Below are positions 37,871-43,316 of a DNA stretch of 43,316 bases, in pieces (positions within the stretch are counted from its first letter, which is position 1; every line of letters starts with the position of its first letter). The notes under the pieces are model-generated. The model worked only from the letters and a program-made list of their open reading frames with translations. It had not been told where the DNA came from and did no database searches. Origin of the DNA: an uncultured Caryophanales bacterium (lineage in GTDB: Bacteria > Bacillota_I > Bacilli_A > RFN20 > CAG-826). Where the stretch lies: contig CALMWE010000321.1 of the NCBI GenBank assembly GCA_937873795.1, positions 1 through 43,316 of the forward strand. The letters run 5' to 3'. Position numbers and translations under genes: made by a program.

Positions 37871-39282
37871 TATTCCTCTCCTTTGTTCGAAGTGGCCGAA
37901 TCCAAAGGATTCAGGGCGCCTTCATCATTGATTTCGACTAAGCCGGTTTTAGCTTGTTGTTGTTTGGTTTTCTTTTGTTCGCGACGTTTGCGGGTTCCAA
38001 AAATATCGCGGCGGGCTTCCGACATCCGCTTTTCAATATCTTTGCGCGAAAGCTGAGAGGTTTGAAACATCGTATCTGCGGTTTTCTTACGAAGTTCGTA
38101 AGTCGATTTTTGCAGTTCGACGAAGGTCTTGCGGTCACTCTTGAAGTTGTCTTCTTGCGGGGAAGACCGATAGAAGGCAGTGACGAAACCACCGATGATA
38201 AGGCCTAAATAGAAGGTAGCGGTACGCCAGATCAATTGAGCAGCGGTGGCTAAAGCGCCGCTACCGTAAATACCGACGAACACTTGCGTAAAGAAGTATT
38301 CCGAGAAGCCGCTGGCGCCGGGAAGCGGAATCATGTTGGTCATCATTTGCAAGTATGCCGAGAAGAAGACGGTATCAAAGTAGGTATGTCCCGCCATCGT
38401 GGTCTCCGCTAAAGAAACACCGATTAAATACGGGATTGAGTAAGAAAGCGTTAATTTGATGGTAAAAAGGACAAGCAGCAAGATGGTGACCGGAATATTG
38501 CTTTGCAAACGGCGAAGCTCAATCCGGAAGTTTTCGATTTGAGCTTGCCAGTTTTGTTTGGTCTTTTCCGGGTGTTTGATGAATTTGAGTTTGGCACCGA
38601 TGGAGACGATGCCGTTGATGGCGACGCTGTGCATCCACTTGGAATAGGACAAAAGCAAGATGGTAACAATCACGAAAAAATTAATGCCGAAACCAAGCAA
38701 GGATAACGGAATGAGGGTGAGTTTAAAGCCACCAAAGTCGGCCACCGGGTTTAAGGCCAAGAAGGCGGGGAGTTTGATGAACAATGCCAAAATGCCATAC
38801 GCGACCAACACAATCTGATAAAGCAAGAAATGCATGACTAGAATTGAAGTCGCACTGGCAAGTTCCAAACCTTGTTTTTTGAAGGTATAGGCTTGGGCGA
38901 ATTGACCGCCGCTAGAGGAAGGCGTCACGTCGTTATAGAAAACGCCGATAAACGCATTGGCTAATCCTTTGCCAAAACTATAGCGGGTCGTGTACAAACG
39001 GGCCAAGATGTAAAGAATCAAGCCGTCGAGCAAAAATACTCCAACGGCCACAATCGCAACGACGATAAGTATACGGGCATCCGCGGTCTTCAGGGCAACG
39101 ACGACGTCATCAAAACCATCTTTGAGCGAAAAGTACAAAACGACCGCAGCAATCAAAAGAACGATAATAATATTAAAGATATAACGCTTGTGAAGGCGTT
39201 TTTTCTTTTTAGCGGGGGCAGGGGAGGAGGGTACTTTATTGCCTCCGCTCATGACCACGATATCTTTTTCATTAAGTTCCAT
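37870..39282 (-). CDS. Lysylphosphatidylglycerol synthase TM-region / flippase-like membrane protein
   Basis: Multi-TM UPF0104/LPG-synthase-TM-like sequence (NAFIGVFYNDVTPSSSGGQFAQAYTFKKQGLELASATSILVMHFLLYQIVL, IPLPGASGFSEYFF). Confidence 0.88.
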   Translation of the reverse strand: MELNEKDIVVMSGGNKVPSSPAPAKKKKRLHKRYIFNIIIVLLIAAVVLYFSLKDGFDDVVVALKTADARILIVVAIVAVGVFLLDGLILYILARLYTTRYSFGKGLANAFIGVFYNDVTPSSSGGQFAQAYTFKKQGLELASATSILVMHFLLYQIVLVAYGILALFIKLPAFLALNPVADFGGFKLTLIPLSLLGFGINFFVIVTILLLSYSKWMHSVAINGIVSIGAKLKFIKHPEKTKQNWQAQIENFRIELRRLQSNIPVTILLLVLFTIKLTLSYSIPYLIGVSLAETTMAGHTYFDTVFFSAYLQMMTNMIPLPGASGFSEYFFTQVFVGIYGSGALATAAQLIWRTATFYLGLIIGGFVTAFYRSSPQEDNFKSDRKTFVELQKSTYELRKKTADTMFQTSQLSRKDIEKRMSEARRDIFGTRKRREQKKTKQQQAKTGLVEINDEGALNPLDSATSNKGEE

Positions 39283-39490
39283 GAATCAAAATCTCCAAAA
39301 TGCCTCTCGATTATAACATATAATCGTTCGTTGAGAAACTGACCCACAAGAAAGAAAAAAGAGATAACTTAACATTTTTTCCGGAAAAGTAAAAAACAAC
39401 GATGATTTTTAAAAAAGTGAACGCTTTCAGACGCTTCAAAGAAGCGCTTTACCAGGGTTATATTTCGGAATTTCCCTAGCAAAAAGCCCT

Positions 39491-39509
39491 TATCATTAGT
39501 ATAATGATA
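39491..39509. promoter_or_regulatory. Perfect palindrome overlapping a TATAAT upstream of the ABC exporter
   Basis: TATCATTA-GTA-TAATGATA; 8-bp arms; TATAAT at 39500-39505. Confidence 0.55.
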
Positions 39510-39529
39510 TCTTGTCTGGAGGTAGGCCC

Positions 39530-41305
39530 ATGAAAAAGTACTTAAAAATCATGTATTCGATGACCAAAGGCCATCGTTTCAAATACTTCTTTTCGTTTGC
39601 CATTCTTTTTGTCGCGGTTCTTTTACAACTCATTTCCACGTTTATGAGCAAAATTTTAACCGACACTTTAACGGGGGACGCTCCCACAGGGTTAGTGGAT
39701 GGTTTCATTACCGAAATGTTGGGTGGGCAAGCGTACCTGCGGAATCACTTGTGGATTTTTGCCTTGGCCATCGTCGGCATCGGTGTTTCGCGTGCTTTGA
39801 TCAACGTTTCGCGTGGTATTCTTCGTGCGTCGTTGGACCGCGATGTCGCCAGCGGCATGCAACTTAAACTCTTCCGTCACATCGAACGGTTGCCTTATCC
39901 TTTCTTAAAGAAAGCCAAGAGCGGAGACATCATTCAAACCTGTACGCGGGATGAAGAAGTGCTGCGTCGTTTCGTCATCCGCGAAACTTTAGGTATCGTT
40001 TATGCCTTCTACATCGTCTCCTTATCCTTCTTAATCCTCTTGTCCTTAAGCTGGAAGATTGCGGTCAGCTGCATCATCATTCTTCCGTTCATGTTCGTCT
40101 ATTCCTACTTCGTCATCAAAGAAGTCCGCGTCCGTTACCGGAAAACCGATGACTCGGATGGTGAGATGTGCGCAAAGATTGAAGAAAACCTTTCCAGTGT
40201 CCGCGTCGTCAAAGCCTTCAACAACGAAAAGTTTGAGATTGACGCATTTGAAAAACACCTCAAAGATTACGAAACGAAATTCATCCATTGGCGGAAAATG
40301 TCGTCCTTCTTCTTCGCCAGTAGCGATATCTTCGTATTCGGTCAAATCGTATTGACCACCTTATTTGGACTTTACCTTGCCTTTATCGGTGATATTTCCA
40401 TCGGTACGACCGTCGTCGCGTTCTCGTTTGTGTCGATGATCGTCTGGCCGGTCCGTGATGTCGCGATGACCTTATCCAACTTAGCCCGTGCGATTGTCTC
40501 GCTCGACCGCATCAACCTCATCTTGAACCAACCGCTGGAAGACATCGAATCCGGTGAACGTCCCGAAGTCAAAGGACACATTCAATTCGAACATATGTCC
40601 TTCCATTACGATGATTCCGATGAAGCCATCCTCGAAGACATCAACTTAGATATTCACCCCGGTGAAACGATTGCCATCATGGGTAAAACCGGCAGTGGTA
40701 AGTCCACGCTCAGCCACTTATTGACCCGTCTTTACGATTACACCGACGGTTCCATCAAAATTGACGGTTACGAACTCAAAAAGATTTCCAAAGAACATAT
40801 CCGTCACGAAATCGCCACGGTTCTGCAAGAGCCGTTCCTCTTCAGCAAGACCATCATCAACAACCTGCGCGTCGCCAACAAAAACGCCAGCGACGAAGAA
40901 GTTTTCCGTGCCGCCAAGATTGCCGATATCCACACCAACATCCTTTCGTTCAAAGAAGGCTATAACACGCCTGTCGGCGAAAAAGGCGTCACCTTGTCCG
41001 GCGGACAAAAACAACGGTTGGCGATTGCCCGTACGATCATCAACAACGCTCCGATTCTCGTCTTCGACGACTCTTTGAGCGCGGTCGATACCGAAACCGA
41101 TATTCATATACGGTCCGCCCTTAAATCCCGCCAAGCCAATACCACGACGCTCATCATTACCCACCGTGTCGCTACCGCCAAAGATGCCGACCGCATCATG
41201 GTTTTGGAAGAAGGACACATCGCTCAACTGGGTACGCATGAAGAATTATTAAAACAAGACGGCCTCTACAAACGGATCTACGACATTCAGACCCGCATGG
41301 TCTAG
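39530..41305 (+). CDS. ABC exporter half-transporter 1 (TMD-NBD), catalytic-Glu-deviant NBD
   Basis: Walker A GKTGSGKS, LSGGQKQRLAIA, Walker B ILVFDDSLSAVD; SD TGGAGG. Confidence 0.95.
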   Translation: MKKYLKIMYSMTKGHRFKYFFSFAILFVAVLLQLISTFMSKILTDTLTGDAPTGLVDGFITEMLGGQAYLRNHLWIFALAIVGIGVSRALINVSRGILRASLDRDVASGMQLKLFRHIERLPYPFLKKAKSGDIIQTCTRDEEVLRRFVIRETLGIVYAFYIVSLSFLILLSLSWKIAVSCIIILPFMFVYSYFVIKEVRVRYRKTDDSDGEMCAKIEENLSSVRVVKAFNNEKFEIDAFEKHLKDYETKFIHWRKMSSFFFASSDIFVFGQIVLTTLFGLYLAFIGDISIGTTVVAFSFVSMIVWPVRDVAMTLSNLARAIVSLDRINLILNQPLEDIESGERPEVKGHIQFEHMSFHYDDSDEAILEDINLDIHPGETIAIMGKTGSGKSTLSHLLTRLYDYTDGSIKIDGYELKKISKEHIRHEIATVLQEPFLFSKTIINNLRVANKNASDEEVFRAAKIADIHTNILSFKEGYNTPVGEKGVTLSGGQKQRLAIARTIINNAPILVFDDSLSAVDTETDIHIRSALKSRQANTTTLIITHRVATAKDADRIMVLEEGHIAQLGTHEELLKQDGLYKRIYDIQTRMV

Positions 41306-41318
41306 AAAGGAGCAAGCC

Positions 41319-43271
41319 ATGAGTAACTTTGCTTTCGAAGAAGAACAATTAGCCGAAAAGCTTAATTTCGGCGTTTGGAAACGTATCTTTAAATACGCCA
41401 TCGAATGGTGGTACCTTTTGCTGTTCCTCGCGGTGACGATGGTTTTCACTTCGTTCCACGATTCCAGTTTCGTCCCGTTAATGAACCGCGCGGCCATCAA
41501 AGCCATTCAACAAAGCGCAGGGCTTGTCTCACTCGCCGATTTATCGATCAGGGTTGAACTTTTCTTCGGGATTACGTTCAATGTCACGTTCTGGCAATTC
41601 GGTGCCTTGCTCATCGGGGCCATGCTCATCCGTTCGCTCTCCATCTTCTCCACGTTCTTCATCACGAACTATTTGGAAATGAAAATCATGTGTGCGATGC
41701 GCCGCGACTCGTTCCGCCGCGTCCAAGAACTCTCCTTCTCCTACTTTGATAAAACCTCCAGCGGATGGCTGATCGCGCGGATGCAAAACGATACGAGCAA
41801 AATCAGCGATATCCTTTCATGGGGTATCATCCGCATCATCTGGATTACGTTCGACTTAGTCTTATCCTTAATCACGATGTTCTCGGTCAGCTGGCAAATG
41901 TCGCTCATTATCTTGGCGAGCACGCCGCTGATTATGATCATCGCTCCGTACTTCGAAAACACGATTCTCAAGCTCTCGCGCGTTGCCCGTACCGCCTACT
42001 CCGGCTTTGTCGGCTGGTTGGCGGAGTGCATTGCCGGGGCCAAAACGATTAAAACCTTGGCCATCGAAAATTCCGTCCAAGACGAAGCGGAAGACATCAT
42101 CACCGATGTTAACAGGAAGTACTTCAGGACCGGAAAAACCCAAGCGTTCTTCCAACCGTCCGTGTCGATTGTCGCTGCATTAACCACAGCCGCCATCATC
42201 ATCTTCGGTTATCAATTCGTCCCGGTGTCCATCGTCGGTACCGAGTCGATCGTCGATGTCTCGATGTTCATTCTCTTCATCGGCTTTGTCGGCCAAGTCT
42301 ATAACCCGATTCAAGAATTCGCCGAAATCTTCGGGGATGTCATGGGCACGCAAGCTTCGGTCGAAAAGATTCTCTCCTTAATCGAGACCAAACCTTCCAT
42401 CATCGATACGCCCGAAGTCATCGCCAAATACGGCGGTCTGTTCGATGGAAAAATCGAAAACTACGAACCGCTTCGAGGCGATATCGAATTCCGTCACTTA
42501 TCCTTCTCGTATCTCAAAGATACCGAAATCATCCATGACATGAACCTGAAGATCAAGCAAGGTCAAAGCATTGCCATCGTCGGTGAAACCGGCAGCGGCA
42601 AGTCCACGACCGTCAACCTTCTGTGCCGGTTCTATGAACCCACGCAAGGCGAACTCTTGATTGATGGCGTCGACTACCGTCAACGTTCGGTGGGCTGGTT
42701 AAGAAGTAACATCGGTTACGTCCAACAAACTCCGTTCATCTTCAGCGGAACCATCAAAGACAACATCCGTTATGGCAAACTCAACGCCACGGACGAAGAA
42801 ATCATCCAAGCCGCCAAAACCGTCGAAGTCCATGACTTCATCATGTCGCAACCGAAAGGTTATGACACCGTCCTCGAAGATGGCGGAAACGAACTCTCCG
42901 TGGGCCAAAAACAACTCATCTCATTCGCCCGCGCCATCGTCCGTAACCCGGCCATCATGATTCTCGATGAAGCGACGTCTTCCATCGATACCGAAACCGA
43001 AGCCATCATCCAAGCCGCCATCCGCAAAGTGCTTGTGGGCCGTACGTCCGTAATCATCGCGCACCGTCTCTCGACCGTCGTCGATTGCGACCGCATCCTG
43101 GTCATGAGCGAAGGCAAAATCATCGAAGATGGTTCCCACCGCGAACTGCTCAGCAAAAATGGGACTTATCACAAGTTGTATATGAACCAATTTGCCGAAC
43201 TCAAAGTGGAAGCTCAAATCGATACGTATGAGTCGCAAGTCAAAGGCATCTTAAAAACTAAGACTCTTTGA
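41319..43271 (+). CDS. ABC exporter half-transporter 2 (TMD-NBD)
   Basis: Walker A GETGSGKS, signature LSVGQKQLISFARA, Walker B IMILDEATSSID. Confidence 0.95.
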   Translation: MSNFAFEEEQLAEKLNFGVWKRIFKYAIEWWYLLLFLAVTMVFTSFHDSSFVPLMNRAAIKAIQQSAGLVSLADLSIRVELFFGITFNVTFWQFGALLIGAMLIRSLSIFSTFFITNYLEMKIMCAMRRDSFRRVQELSFSYFDKTSSGWLIARMQNDTSKISDILSWGIIRIIWITFDLVLSLITMFSVSWQMSLIILASTPLIMIIAPYFENTILKLSRVARTAYSGFVGWLAECIAGAKTIKTLAIENSVQDEAEDIITDVNRKYFRTGKTQAFFQPSVSIVAALTTAAIIIFGYQFVPVSIVGTESIVDVSMFILFIGFVGQVYNPIQEFAEIFGDVMGTQASVEKILSLIETKPSIIDTPEVIAKYGGLFDGKIENYEPLRGDIEFRHLSFSYLKDTEIIHDMNLKIKQGQSIAIVGETGSGKSTTVNLLCRFYEPTQGELLIDGVDYRQRSVGWLRSNIGYVQQTPFIFSGTIKDNIRYGKLNATDEEIIQAAKTVEVHDFIMSQPKGYDTVLEDGGNELSVGQKQLISFARAIVRNPAIMILDEATSSIDTETEAIIQAAIRKVLVGRTSVIIAHRLSTVVDCDRILVMSEGKIIEDGSHRELLSKNGTYHKLYMNQFAELKVEAQIDTYESQVKGILKTKTL

Positions 43272-43316
43272 AATAAAGTGGGGAAAATTGGGGAATTCCA
43301 AAGCAACTCACTAAAT

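Noticed and set aside
40046-43238. Multiple antisense ORFs across the ABC exporter genes
   Set aside because: They are frame shadows of well-supported ABC transporter CDSs.

Overview
The window looks like a chromosomal segment of a low-GC Firmicute (Bacilli or a Mollicutes-related lineage). UGA is a real stop: mutL ends in TGA inside an ATGA overlap with miaA, and cmk ends the same way against der. No rRNA, complete tRNA, CRISPR array or transposase was recognised. Most of it is housekeeping genes on the minus strand: rny-ymdB-miaB-ricA/ymcA-mutS-mutL-miaA; pgsA-cinA(C-terminal type)-recA; gpsB and rnpB; nth/dnaD/cca; hup; gpsA-der-cmk; an FMN riboswitch-controlled ribU; rluB-parB-parA-rsmG-mnmG joined to sufCDSUB; yhaM-recX-glycosyltransferase-flippase. 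Smaller plus-strand units are exonuclease-recU, ferredoxin, a two-lipoprotein operon (PrsA-like parvulin plus companion) followed by a HIT protein, and a heterodimeric ABC exporter. The least ordinary signals are: (1) a promoter-structured RNA-terminator cassette in the leader of rny (RNase Y), (2) a nested inverted-repeat leader upstream of gpsB that can pair with its own Shine-Dalgarno, (3) a two-gene lipoprotein operon encoding a parvulin with a large internal insertion plus a possibly degenerate partner, and (4) perfect palindromes near the ABC exporter and suf/lipoprotein promoters. All calls are from reading the sequence; no database search was run.
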